DNA of 64,000 bases from Hofstenia miamia. Its lineage: Eukaryota; Xenacoelomorpha; Acoela. The notes beneath the pieces were generated by a model. It was given only the letters and a program-made list of their open reading frames with translations, did no database searches and was not told where the DNA came from. Location: assembly GCA_004352715.1 (NCBI GenBank), contig SCFE01000003.1:4616217-4680216 (forward strand), read 5' to 3'. Below, one piece after another: positions 34,872-46,400 of this stretch (position 1 is the first letter of the stretch; each line of letters begins with the position of its first letter). The position numbers and the translations under genes were made by a program.

Positions 34872-35534
34872 TATGGCTGAGTTCGAACAGGATAATCAGG
34901 GCAATATGAATCCGGACAGGGCAGGATAAAATTGAGATCCAGTTAAATCCGGATAAAATTTATGTTAGAAATTTAGGACTAAAGCCCTGAATAGATTAGC
35001 ATTATATTATTCTGATTCATTAATCTTAACAGCACTGTAGTGTTATAATAGTGTATCGAAATCTTCATGCATTAAGGTCGATTTTGAAATTGACTCGTTA
35101 AGCAACAACTTGCAAACCTCTTCGATAAAAGATGTAGAGGTTTAGAACTATTTCAGAAGTGTTGATTTGCATTGCGATTGACTCTTTTATGATGACACTC
35201 AGCTTGCTGCCTGACAGATAGAAAAAATTTTTTCAAAAGTAATCGTTGCCTTGGATGATATTGGAAAACAACATTCTATTTTACCGTAACCAGATATCAC
35301 TACGTTGTATTATAACATGTATTGCTGTTCATAAACTAGTTACAGATTACGTGCGGGAGTAGAAAATTACTACTGGTTGACTTATTGATGGCACATGCCT
35401 GCAGAAGTAATTTTATGTAAAAGATATGAGAATTAGGGATTCCTGATATATGACAGTTAATCCATATAAATCCGAACAGGTTAAAATAAATGCATATCCG
35501 AACAGGGCAGGATAATTTTTTGATGCAAAATCAG
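34872..35534. mobile_element. Possible hAT-like non-autonomous element
   Basis: Ends resemble short inverted repeats (TATGGCTGAGTT on the left, TAGGGCTGATTT as reverse complement on the right). Both ends carry copies of a CCGAACAGGGCAGGATAA-like motif in the same orientation (34914 and 35497). Imperfect 8-base flanks (CTTTATAT and CTAAATAT). No coding capacity. Boundaries are tentative. Confidence 0.4.
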
Positions 35535-38205
35535 CCCTACTAAATATATAATCTTTCAACTATAGTTTTACATTCTATGCAATTCAAAATTATTTGGCAT
35601 GCTATTCACTGTAGATTAGTCAATTCAACAATGTTCCGTTGAATTTATTCTTGTATAACTTCTAAATTTACGTTGTTGTTTGTATTTGTAAAATTATCAA
35701 TTCACTTTAAAGTTGAAACGCTCTATATTTGTAAATATGTTACAAATTTAATTGACGTATGGAGTGGCGAGAAAACTATATAATCACTAATAAGGAAAGA
35801 AAACTGTAAATAAGTTGACTTTTGTTAAAATTACAAATTAGATTTCAAGAAATTTTGTGTGACACTTTTTGCAACCTCTTTCATTAAAATAGTGTCCTAT
35901 CTAACAAAGGCGGTCGAATAGTACAAAACTATTTTATTTTTAATCTGAAACCATCAACAAAAGTCCAGATAGATTTTCTTGAATTCGTGTCTTCAAATGC
36001 ATTTTAGTTTCACCATTTTTCATAATTCTGACAATTATATTTATAAACAATTGATGTCGAATGTTTTTGAATTGGTTCTTTGTTACGAATTACCTCTGAT
36101 GTTATATATTTACTGTGAATTTTCGTCCTGTGCTTTCTGGTATTTTTTATATTGCTCATTATTTTTCTGTATACCTTTCTATTGCACTTACGGTATATAT
36201 ACTATTGATGTGGTATTGCAAATTCTACCATTGTTAGTGAGAAAAAATTCTTCAACTTGGATGCTGCATCACCTTCCCGACAAAAACAGACAACTCAAGG
36301 TTACTTGTGTTCGAGAAATCATACAAATTTTCCCGAATCATGCTTTGCATTATGTTTCAAAATATTGGGATACGAAAGATAAAACCAATTCTTTGTAGAA
36401 CTGTTTTAATAAAAAAAACATGCCTCAGCAGAGACATAATGCACAAAAATGTTATTGCCCTGTCTGGTTATAAGTTGGTGAAACAAATACATGTAGTCGT
36501 ACTCTTTTTTTGTATAATGTAAACAATATTGTTATATGGGCTGTTCAAATTCGAATTTATTGTATACCATATCTATCTACACGTACATGATTGTTTATTT
36601 ATCACAATTAAGAAAAACAATATATTAAAATTAAGAACCCAATTTGTTTTGAAAAGTTGAGCAAATAATTATTATTAACGTCTTCTTCTTGACTTCTTTG
36701 TGTTTCAGATGTCGCAAACTATTTTGATCCATTGTAGTTCTTAAACTGACCAATACCAAATAAACAGACTGCAAGTTTTCATAAATGCGAATATCTGCTA
36801 TATACAGCTTTGTATTTGATATGTTATCGATAGATTTAACACAGAATTTCAAATTCTTTCAGTTGACTTTTAGACTACTTCACCAATGCGGACAGAGATC
36901 TTAAGAGAGGCATTAGACTTTCATGAAATCGCATGGTCAGATTACATGAAATAATGAATTTTTTAATCTGTCATTTTCTCAATCCTTTGAGAAACCCTTT
37001 TTCTTCTGATAATGGGTATTCTACAGTCTCGGCCAGTGACAGTGCCAAAATCCCTTATACATAAATTTGCTTTTTTAATGGTCCAAACTTTCATCAAACT
37101 GCGGGGAGGTCAAAAGACCTGGATTGGAATATTTTGTCTATGATGCGAGGTTGGTTATTGCAGATGAACTGTTGATGAGGGAAAAATGTCTCTAAAATGA
37201 TCTAGCTTCTTAATCTAATATCGAAGTAGGCTTCAAATTGAAAATCGAAATTACTGGGGGATCTAGGGATCTTGAACAAGCGTTGAATAAAATTGTGTAA
37301 ATTGTGTTCAAACAAATATTATTTCTATCCTTCAGGTTACATTTCTTATTGATATTCTATTATATCATGTTCTTTCGAAATTCTTGTAGTAATTGAGGAC
37401 AACAAATCTACAATTAGTTTATAGTTCTGAATACACAGATAAAAATGATGATATTTGCCCTTCAAGCTCTAATCACACACTTTTAGTTTCATATCAGGTT
37501 TTCCATATGTTATGCCATTGTCTAGGGATACTACAAATCAGTTTTCCTTAGCTTTCCCACTTTCCAAATCCTAATTTTTTCCATAAATATCCTAATTTCG
37601 TAATTTATTTCTCTGTTTAATGAGTGGGAGGTCTGATAACGAAGTCCAAGTAAAGGCGGTATAAACCACAGAATTAGAATGACTTAACGAGTTTCACGCC
37701 TCTTGTCATCTCGTAAGTTAATAATAACGCTACTTATTTATACACAACAAGAAAAAGGTCTTATAACGCAGTTGGACTCAGGACAAGCTATTATATCAGA
37801 ATGGTTGTTGATTTTATTTTTTGTTTACACATCAGTAAAACAGGAGGGCGCCTATATCATTAAATATATTACCATTTTTCCCTAGGCTCGTCAATTAAAT
37901 GAATATGTTACTTTCATCTTCGCATGCATTTTGACTTTTTTCAAAAATGGACCGCTGTGTTTTATTTAGCAAAATATTTGTGATAATTTTTTTATTTTAT
38001 GCCCTATATAACGCGCGTCTTTATCAAGTGAAGCCATTATTTGAAAGGTGAAGTGTATGTTTTGCTGTTACACTTTGCTATGAGGGAAATTATCCCATCC
38101 GCGAATTGAGCAAAAGTCGTTAAAAATCCAAATCATAGGCAATAATCACGTCACATAGTGTACCTGTTACACATATATTGAAAGCGAAAATGTCAAATAC
38201 ATCAC
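35535..38205. other. AT-rich intergenic DNA
   Basis: The longest open frame (35979-36398) encodes a composition-driven Phe/Tyr/Leu/Cys-rich peptide with no recognisable features. Nothing else supported. Confidence 0.55.
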
Positions 38206-38777
38206 GTATGTGTGCAACAGCCAAAATTTCAAGTAAGCTGGCCTGGACCATTCGGCTTGGGCCGGTTTATTGGCCCTGGGTTGGGCTTAGGCTGGATTTG
38301 TTGGTTATAGATTGAAATTACTTCATACAGTATTTTGAACAGATCCGTAGATTTAATCTGATTATTACTTGGTAAACAAGGAAAAGAGATAAATAACAGT
38401 CAGTTGCTTTGCTACTAATCTTTATATTCTCGAGAAAAAATATTTAGTTATTTTATCATATATAGCTCAAATGGATATGCCAATTTTAGGAATCATTGCT
38501 CGAAAGTTCTGCATTCTGGTAACATCTTTTTAGTCTGAAAGAGATTTCTCCCACGTTGGTTTAGTTATTACCTCAAAAAGCAGTTTGATTGGTCAAAAAA
38601 AATTGGAGATTTGAAATTTTTAAAAATTTTGTAGTGAGTGTATATTAAAAGTTTTAAATCTTCAGCATTATTTTTTTATAATTTTTTTGGGCTGGGCTGG
38701 TCTTGGCTTTTTTAGATCTTACTGTGAGCTGGTAAACCTTACTTGGGTCAAAATTTGCGTCCTATTCGCAACTCTGG
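38206..38777. mobile_element. Possible hAT-like MITE
   Basis: The right end read inwards is CAGAGTTGCGAATAGGAC, then an AAATTTTGACCCAAGTAAG block; the left end has a partial counterpart (AAAATTTCAAGTAAGCTGG). GGGCC/GGGCTGG-rich blocks lie inside both ends, a pattern common in hAT MITEs. The left boundary and target duplication are unclear. Confidence 0.35.
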
Positions 38778-39114
38778 GAACAGCCGCCTTACACTATTCC
38801 ATGAACTTTTCAAACACCAAGTATTAAATAATTTTACGTTAACAAGTTCGCAATGCATGATGTACACATAGTATATAACTATTAGGTGGAGTGCTATTTT
38901 TTTAATTATAAATAATATTTTTAGCTATTGTTCTAAGTTCAATGTAGAAGAATATAATCGATTTTGTTCCTAATACAACTGTAGCATATTCTAGAATATT
39001 GACTACAAAACTTATTGTTCGCAGTGGAGAGCATTTTTAGTTTAGAATTAATTTATAATTTACTTATCATCCCTAATAAACTTAGTTTTTTTAAGGTAGT
39101 GTTTTAGTTCTTTA

Positions 39115-39762
39115 ATGGATGACGATCTGCACCGAGAACTATGTGTCATTTTCAGTCGATATTTGCTGCCAAACGACAGTTACTTGCAGTTGACTAAGGT
39201 GTTATTTGATAATAAATGCTTCAACATAGGCGATGTGCAAATCATGGATGTTTTACCAACAAGAGTTGATAAATATTTGGAATATCGAAGACGTCTGCAC
39301 TCGCATCCAAATTCCTACGAGAAACTCGTAGAGTCCCTTAATCAAATGCATCTTCACACATTCGCTACTGAGCTTCATCTTAAAGGAAAAGAATTTCCCA
39401 TTTATAAATTAAAAGACCTCCCTGACGATCATTTCGCATGGAAGGAATGTGGTTTAAGCATTCCTGTTCTTGAGGTTGAGTTTGAGGTATGGGAACTCAT
39501 GGAATTTAACTTTTCTCATAATTGGGAACAATATAAAAAATTTATAATTTGTTGTAAAAATATGTTCAAATTCACAGTTTCAAAAGACGAATTTCGTTAT
39601 TTTATGAAGGAAAACAGTGAACAGTGGTTGATTAACTTTTTTAATCATTGGGCACTAAGCACAAAAACAGCTCCTCTAATGAAACAAGTGATTGATGCAT
39701 TAGAACATGATACTGTTATGTTTCTTTCTCTATCAAAGAAGTTAGAGAACTTTACGTATTAG
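39115..39762 (+). CDS. CARD-death domain adaptor-like protein (CRADD-like), paralog 1
   Basis: An uninterrupted 215-codon frame from ATG. Residues ~1-90 look like a CARD: six-helix pattern with LTKVLFDNKCFNIGDV, VDKYLEYRRRL and YEKLVESLNQMHLHTFATEL. Residues ~125-210 resemble a second death-fold domain, with YKKFIICCKNMFKF, NFFNHWALSTK and IDALEHD. Length and order match CRADD/RAIDD-type adaptors (CARD then death domain, about 200 residues), which bridge death receptors and caspases in the cytosol. A candidate acceptor (TTTTAG) lies just before the ATG, as in paralog 2. AATAAA at about 39836. The fold assignment is by pattern only; the gene name is not claimed. Confidence 0.65.
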   Translation: MDDDLHRELCVIFSRYLLPNDSYLQLTKVLFDNKCFNIGDVQIMDVLPTRVDKYLEYRRRLHSHPNSYEKLVESLNQMHLHTFATELHLKGKEFPIYKLKDLPDDHFAWKECGLSIPVLEVEFEVWELMEFNFSHNWEQYKKFIICCKNMFKFTVSKDEFRYFMKENSEQWLINFFNHWALSTKTAPLMKQVIDALEHDTVMFLSLSKKLENFTY

Positions 39763-39835
39763 TTTGTTCATTTGGTTAGCGAGATTTATGGCAAATCTGC
39801 AGGCTTCCGACGTTTATTACATACAACTATTTTAG

Positions 39836-39841
39836 AATAAA
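39836..39841 (+). terminator. Polyadenylation signal of the first CARD-like gene
   Basis: AATAAA about 75 bases after the stop codon at 39762. Confidence 0.5.
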
Positions 39842-41447
39842 AAGTTTTATAAACGTTTCTATCGTGTGAAATGTGCATTTATTATTTGTTAATAAAATTA
39901 ACTGGCAATTGTGCCAATTTGTAAGCTCCAGGTTGTCGCAAAACGAAGAAAAATAGGTCCTTTGTACTGACAAGGAGTTTTATTAGATGGTCTTTAAAAA
40001 TGATTGCTTACACAATATTACAGTACATTCTCAAGAACTTATACACAAGTTACGGATGCACATTTTTTCAATGCCACTATAATCCTAAACTACCCGGTGT
40101 GCATTTAAGGGTATTTCCGAATTTTGAATGCCTTTATTAGTTCGCAAATTATGAGCATTTTAATATTTTTTGTTATTATCACGAAATGTTCCCTTCGTTT
40201 TGAGACAACCTGTCAATTTTTGATGCATCAAATTAATGTAAAGCAATTTTTCTGCAATTTTTAAAATGCATTTAGTATTTTATTTCTCTTTCTACAAAAA
40301 TGTCACCATAATGTTATCCAATATTTCCTCATCAGACTACTACAAAAAATTCGTCATATATATTTGACATACTGATGGACTGATTTTATTGTGTTCTACG
40401 CATCTATAAAACCTACTTTACATATATATATATATATATATATCTGCGCATGAAGCGACCGCCAATTTTTAAGCAGCTTTGTATTGTATCTTCTTCGCCT
40501 TTTTTCAGATTAAAACCATTACTTTATATAGTTTATAAGCTATACGGTTTAAAAATCTTGACGTAGTTCTTTCTCGTTTAAACAAATTCTGTGTCTGTCT
40601 CTTGTAAGTTAGTTTTATCAATGGAATTATTTCATTCAGACTAGAAAACTTAGAAATTCTCGGCAATAGGCAATTTGTCATACCTTTAAAACCAAGTTAC
40701 AATGTATTCCTGAGCGTCTTTTTTGCCATAAAAAGACTTGTTTTGATGAAAAATACTTTGAAGAAGCCGTCCAACCTAGGAATCAAAAGCCATTTATTTC
40801 CTCACTAAGGAAGAAAAAGGAAAACATAATATCTTAGTTGCGTCGTTGATATCCTACCAACGCGTTGTTTTGTCATTTTTAAACTTAGGCCAAATTATGT
40901 TTTACCAAATCGGAGAAATTAATTGCTAGACAAAGTATGCATTCTATACCTTAATGAACAATCTTTAAAGGTTTGGTTTCGTAATATGTCTTCACACAAA
41001 AGCCTTTATATTCCATCGACCAACGCTTGATTAAATTTCTCAATATATTATAATGTTAACTAACATTCATATCAACAGTAACATTGTAGAAGCTACCGCT
41101 TTTGTTTCAGCAATTCTGAAACACCTTGTAATACCAATGAATGAATATTTTTACCTTATAAGAATATGACTGATGTTAGTCATCATTTGAGGGGAGAGAG
41201 ATTCAAGCCGTTAAATATTGAGAATCAAAGTCTACATTTCGGTCGGGTTTGAGTCTGTCCTAAACTCATGTTGTCACTCTCTAGTAAATTCTGCTGGAGT
41301 TGAAACGCTGTCAATTTTTAGTTTGACTTTGATAGTCATAGTAGGATTCATTCATCATAAATTGTATATTTCTTAGTCAAATTGTCTTTGTTCACGTTCC
41401 TGTGGAGTCATCCAATCTCCAAAGCTTTAAGATTCTTGAAATTGTAC
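39842..41447. other. AT-rich intergenic DNA
   Basis: No supported gene. Contains a (TA)n run at about 40421-40443. Confidence 0.6.
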
Positions 41448-41674
41448 TGGTTAGATGTGCGATTCAATCAGTATGTGACAGATCCGTTTTAACCCAATCA
41501 ATAGTCTCACCGTGGCCTAACTACCCGAGATAATTAGCGATGCGACGATCACAAAGAAATCGTGCGCGTTCGATTTCTTTGTGATCGTCGCATAACTAAT
41601 TATCTCGGGTGGTTAGATGTGCGATTCAATCAGTATGTGACAGATCCGTTTTAATCCAATCACTAGTTTAACCG
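41448..41674. repeat. Perfect-type hairpin flanked by 65-bp direct repeats
   Basis: Direct repeats 41448-41512 and 41610-41674 (TGGTTAGATGTGCGATTC onward) differ at about five positions. Between them lies an inverted repeat: arms 41521-41562 and 41571-41612 starting CTACCCGAGATAATTAG, about 42 bases with three or so mismatches and a loop of 8 (TGCGCGTT). No ORF. Confidence 0.8.
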
Positions 41675-42292
41675 AGGATTTAAGGATGCCGCCAAACTTG
41701 TGAATTTGCACACAGTTCAGACTAAGCTGCTGACAAAGTGCTATCAAGCCTTCAAGCTAGAGATAAATACGTTAATATAGGAATAATTTTTTAATTTCTT
41801 AGAAATTAATCAAGTCAAAATTTATTTGTTCATATAATATATATGGTTGTAAGTTGACAATGAATTACTTAATCGGTTCCACCAATATTTTTTCTTTGCT
41901 CAATCTTTAAAATTTCGTCGACCTTCTATAGCTATTTTGGAAACTTTTCCTATTTTGTTTTTCAATAAATTGATTATATCCATTATGTTTTTATGATGCT
42001 AAGTGATTCATTTGTTTGATTTGTAGCCATCCAGAACACCGTAAGTAATTTAAGAAGTGTGAAAGTCACTTATTCTCTTTTAAATTCTGGTAGGACGAGG
42101 ATGAGGAATTCAGAAGAATCATTGTACGGCACTTTTAACTTTTTTTATTTTATCGGTTGAAAAGTGTCCGAGAATATGATATGGGAGAGCCCAGAGGGTC
42201 AACGTTCAACAAATCTCTTTTTCCCGCAAATTTAAGTGATTTTAGCTTTTTTCAAAGCAATTTTACTTTTTTTGAAACCTATGCTCCACGAG
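41675..42292 (+). other. Upstream region and likely 5' UTR exon of the second CARD-like gene
   Basis: Ends in a strong donor, CCACGAG|GTAAGTGG (exon end at 42292). The open frame 42157-42432 crosses this donor and has no protein-like character. The transcription start cannot be placed. Confidence 0.4.
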
Positions 42293-42432
42293 GTAAGTGG
42301 TATACTTTACAAGATTTCATTAGAATAATGAATTCTCCTGACTTTTTTAAAAAAAATTGCAATAGAAAGCAATTAACTATATTAGTTATGTATGTTAAAT
42401 TATGGTGCATTACACTTTATATTTGCTTTTAG
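42293..42432 (+). other. Predicted 5' UTR intron (140 bp)
   Basis: GTAAGTGG donor at 42293 and TTTGCTTTTAG acceptor ending 42432, three bases before the ATG of the CARD-like gene. Confidence 0.5.
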
Positions 42433-42435
42433 TAA

Positions 42436-43104
42436 ATGAACGAAGACGCCCTTAAAAAACTTTATTCTGAGTTTTACTATTTCGAATTCACTGCGCAAAA
42501 TTACGATCAATTGGCTAACACTTTGTACGACAAGAACTGTTTCAATAGTGGAGATGTTGACGCATTTCGTACGATTCATCGCCCAGTAGACAAATACCAA
42601 GAGTTCCGAAGGCGCTTGGTTTCACATGATAATTCATTTGAAATGATGGTTGAAGCACTTTACGATCTTGGCTTCTTCGAGTACGCAACTAAGTTGCATA
42701 AGAAAGGAAAGAAGACTGTCAATAGCTATTTGTACAGAAACAAACCTGATGATGCGTTTGACACCCCAAAGTTGGGTTTAGATACAAAAATTTTTCATGT
42801 TGATGTTAAAATTTGGAATAAGTTAGAAAAGGAGTTTGTGAATGAAAACACCCATTATTATAAAAAGTTTATAAAGGTTTGCAGCAGATTGTTCCATTTC
42901 AGAATAACTCGCGATCAGGCTCACAATTTTTTCCGAGATAGTGCTGGTGATGACTTTCTCTCCAACTTTTTTAATCATTGGGAGCAGAATTGTCCAAAAG
43001 ATTTGGCGCATGTTCCTTCCATTAGAAATATTTTGATTGCTCTAGAACATCGTGATGTTGATTTTAAATTGTTAATAGATTACTTGAAAGAACAAAATTT
43101 TTAG
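42436..43104 (+). CDS. CARD-death domain adaptor-like protein (CRADD-like), paralog 2
   Basis: 222 codons, uninterrupted. Aligns end to end with the gene at 39115: shared LYDKNCFNSGDV / LFDNKCFNIGDV, VDKYQEFRRRL / VDKYLEYRRRL, YYKKFI / YKKFI, NFFNHWE / NFFNHWA and ALEH. N-terminal ~90 residues CARD-like, C-terminal ~90 death-domain-like, joined by a linker of about 30. The two frames differ widely in sequence while both stay open, which suggests both code for protein. The adaptor role in apoptosis or innate signalling is inference from the domain order. AATAAA occurs about 190 bases downstream. Confidence 0.65.
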   Translation: MNEDALKKLYSEFYYFEFTAQNYDQLANTLYDKNCFNSGDVDAFRTIHRPVDKYQEFRRRLVSHDNSFEMMVEALYDLGFFEYATKLHKKGKKTVNSYLYRNKPDDAFDTPKLGLDTKIFHVDVKIWNKLEKEFVNENTHYYKKFIKVCSRLFHFRITRDQAHNFFRDSAGDDFLSNFFNHWEQNCPKDLAHVPSIRNILIALEHRDVDFKLLIDYLKEQNF

Positions 43105-44655
43105 TTTGCTGATAAATGTCTGTTTAGATCATGTGATTTTGTAAATTGCATTAGTAAAAAATTCGTATTAATTTTGTTTTTGAGGAAAATGTTGTTTAAG
43201 ACGTTAATAATTCAGTTAATTCACACATTAAATTTAATTATAAAAACATACTGTATACCGACATAAATCAACAACTTTTGGAAAAAATCAACGTGCAGAA
43301 TAAAAAAATTAACTACTTTTCTAAGTCCACAGTGTGTTATTTAGAAAATTGTAGACTACTTTCTTTAAAATATTTTATAAGATTTTTTCATAACGCAAAC
43401 CCTGCAAAATATTGCATAGACATAATGATAGAACACTAAACAATTTAACCTCTTTAATATAACAAGGAAATAATGAAGAATTCTTTTCTCAACATAGCAC
43501 TAAACATATGGAATAATTTTCCCAATGATATAAAGTATTGATAAATTAAGAGTATGCGAAAACGATATTAATAAACACGTCCATAATTTTACAAATGAAG
43601 GGCTTGAATACAAATCGCGAGGTTTTAAATTCTATAGTATTGACTATTCAATAGACCGCATGAAAATTCGCTATAAACTTCTAATTTTAATTGCGTTTGT
43701 AAATATTAATTTTTTTCATATGTATTTGTTGTTTTATTTGTATTGTTCATTTTTGACGCTATTTATTGTTTTAAACTGTACTTATATTTTAAAAAAGCAA
43801 CTTTAAATATTGAAATTTGATTTTCTTCCTATTCCACAATTTCTTTAAAAATTATGACAATAAATGCAAAATGATTTAAAAAACTATACATATGCAATTT
43901 GATAGAAGATAATGTATTCAAATGGGCCGCCTTTGTAAGTAGAAAGTAAATAGTGGGTTTTCACGAGTTTTGGTGCAGTTTGTTGTTAAATTGTAAATGA
44001 TGCAATGAGAACAGTCAATGGAACTCTAGAGCGGATGTTGTGAAAATCGTCAAAAGCCGAAAGCGTATCATATTGAGCCTCAAAATTGGACAAATTAGTT
44101 TGTAGAAATAGTACAATTATTTTTAACTTAGACTGATTGTATCTTTAAAGAACTTAGTTTTGTCCACATTTTCAAACAACTTTCCCCAAGTCTATTAGGA
44201 AATGTGGAATCCTGAACTTTGGAAAAATCTATAGGCACGTGCGATTCCATCTTATAGTGAAAATTTATGAGAACAATTATTCATTACTTGACGTATATGG
44301 AAATATTTACTTTTTTTCAATGAAAAATCCGATTTTCGCAAAAACATTTAAATTCTTCTCCTACCTAGGGTTTATAAAATAAAGCACGCCCATGGCAACA
44401 ACAATCCTCAACTATTTTGTTTTCCATACGTAGACCATTCAAACTCAGTTAAGGCGTTGCATGCGTAAATTCAGAAAACTATATTCTTAGGTGTTTTTTA
44501 TTTTTGTTTTGTCAATTATTAGTTTTTAAAAGGTCACAAATTGTAAAAAAATTCCTGAGTTATTTTTGGTTAACAAAAAAATTATCAATAGTTAGCAATT
44601 CAGTAAAACTATGGAAAGGGTTAGCAAGTGTATTCTCAAATTTTCTGATAAAAAC
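43105..44655. other. AT-rich intergenic DNA
   Basis: Includes the likely 3' UTR of the second CARD-like gene (to about 43310). Nothing else supported. Confidence 0.55.
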
Positions 44656-45072
44656 TTATATTTTAGAGGCATGTAAAAATATCCCATTGCGATAAAAACA
44701 CATATTAGTTTTTAGCTTAGTTAAATTTAAGAACAAGAAATGCCAAATCCCCAATTTGGTTGTGAAGTGAGAGAAAAAGAAAGTGCAGTATATTATAATA
44801 TGATCTAATCTTTTCCTTGCAATCCTATTGATACTCAATAGATTTGCAATCTTCAAATAGGGAAGTTTACTAATTAAAATATCCCCACTTTTAACAGGTA
44901 GAGTTTTCCAGTAACTTATCAGTTCAACAAAGGAAATAGTCCCTTGCCAATGACGTTGTTCTGCTTGAAATTCAATTCTTGTTAAAGTGGATTCTGTAAA
45001 TACAGAAGCAATACGATTACTGAAAGTTTCTCGATCTCGATTGATCTTGGATGAATTAATGATAAATTTAGC
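44656..45072 (-). CDS. Unrecognised open frame, 138 codons
   Basis: On the minus strand a frame is open from the stop at 45073 to 44656. Its first half reads like protein (NRDRETFSNRIASVFTES, RIEFQAEQRHWQGTISF, SGDILISKLPYLKIANLL); the last third is Phe/Leu/Lys-rich and may be read-through. There is no early methionine, so if real it is an exon or a decayed element. I do not recognise it. Confidence 0.25.
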   Translation of the reverse strand, partial: AKFIINSSKINRDRETFSNRIASVFTESTLTRIEFQAEQRHWQGTISFVELISYWKTLPVKSGDILISKLPYLKIANLLSINRIARKRLDHIIIYCTFFFSHFTTKLGIWHFLFLNLTKLKTNMCFYRNGIFLHASKI

Positions 45073-46400
45073 CTATGATTGTGTCTTAATAAGATGAGGA
45101 ACGAAAATTTTCAGTTCATTTCCTCCACACAACTTTATAAAATGTGTTCATTTTTACTGCAGGTTTTCATGGATGAAACATCCCTTTACATTATAATCTT
45201 TTATTAATTTCAAAGTTTAAATAAATTTATAAATAATAATAATAATAGAAAGAAAATGCATCTGTGGTGAAGATTATATTGGTTTAGACAACTAAGAAAA
45301 ATTGAGGAACATGAGACCAGTTCTAGTGTATCCAATCCTCTAATTAAATGCGGACTAAAATTTAAAACATCAAGATCAAGTAATTTAAAAATCATTGAGA
45401 GCATTTTCATAAAATCCTTGCAACAAGTTTGAACACCAAAGAAGACCATATTTATAAATTACACTTACAACTATTTAAAATCTAGAAAATTGTCATTATT
45501 ATTGTAAAATCTAGTAAATTGAGGGAATAATTTGTAAAAAAACTGACGATGACTTTGTAGTCGAAATATATCTGCATGTTCTTTTTAAGTTTAATTGCAA
45601 ATCTACACAATATTCTTACACTAAACCTGACGATCACCCTCGACACTGTGGTTGAAAAACACTTGCTTAGATTAGCCCATTTTTGTCACATCACTTGCTT
45701 CCAAATCGATGTTGGAAATTGTTCTCAATTTTTTGGATGGGTATGTTTGTGAAATATGCTATCTTCATCTACAGAGAGAGCTTCATGTCTTTAGATTCTT
45801 AGGCAGACATAAAATTTATGCATCATTACTCTGTAAGATCTGGCCTGTTTTCCGAAATCTGTAGCTTCAAGAAGTATTTATTATACTTTGCAATTTTGCT
45901 TATTAGAGACCTTATGGAAATTACAACTTTCAAGATGATTCCTAATAGAATCAACTATTTCAACTGAAACATTTCTGAAAACTAATTCTACGTTGTGCAA
46001 CATTTTAAATGAAATAGATTACAAAAGTTAAAGCTGCATTGCTTAGTTAAATATGAGTTATTTTAAACGATATTTCGAAGGTGACTTAAATTTTACAAAG
46101 ACTACACAAAAAACGAAATTATGACTTATCACACGAATATCTTAGTGCACAATAGAAGAAAAAACTATATTTTGTACTAAATTTAACAATATAAATATTG
46201 GTCACAGTAAAAAAAGTGCTTCTAAAATATACATGCAAATTAATATATACACAATTTTCAAGAAAATATTCATTATACTTAAATCACGGTATTTCACTTT
46301 TTTAGTACTATTGTCTGAGGTAATAAATTTGAACCTCTCCACTTATATTCGAACAATTCAAGCCTATGCGATTTATATAATTGTTGTTTCTTAATTTCTG
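45073..46400. other. AT-rich intergenic DNA
   Basis: No supported gene. A minus-strand frame at 45210-45449 is hydrophobic and without features. Confidence 0.55.

Noticed and set aside
35979-36522. 139-codon plus-strand frame and an overlapping 71-codon frame
   Set aside because: Phe/Tyr/Cys-rich with no organised membrane or domain pattern; composition-driven.
41521-41612. CRISPR-like or bacterial terminator hairpin
   Set aside because: Eukaryotic context, single hairpin with only two direct repeats and no spacer array.
42157-42432. 91-codon frame upstream of the second CARD-like gene
   Set aside because: It crosses a strong splice donor at 42293 and has no protein-like pattern; more likely a 5' UTR exon and intron.
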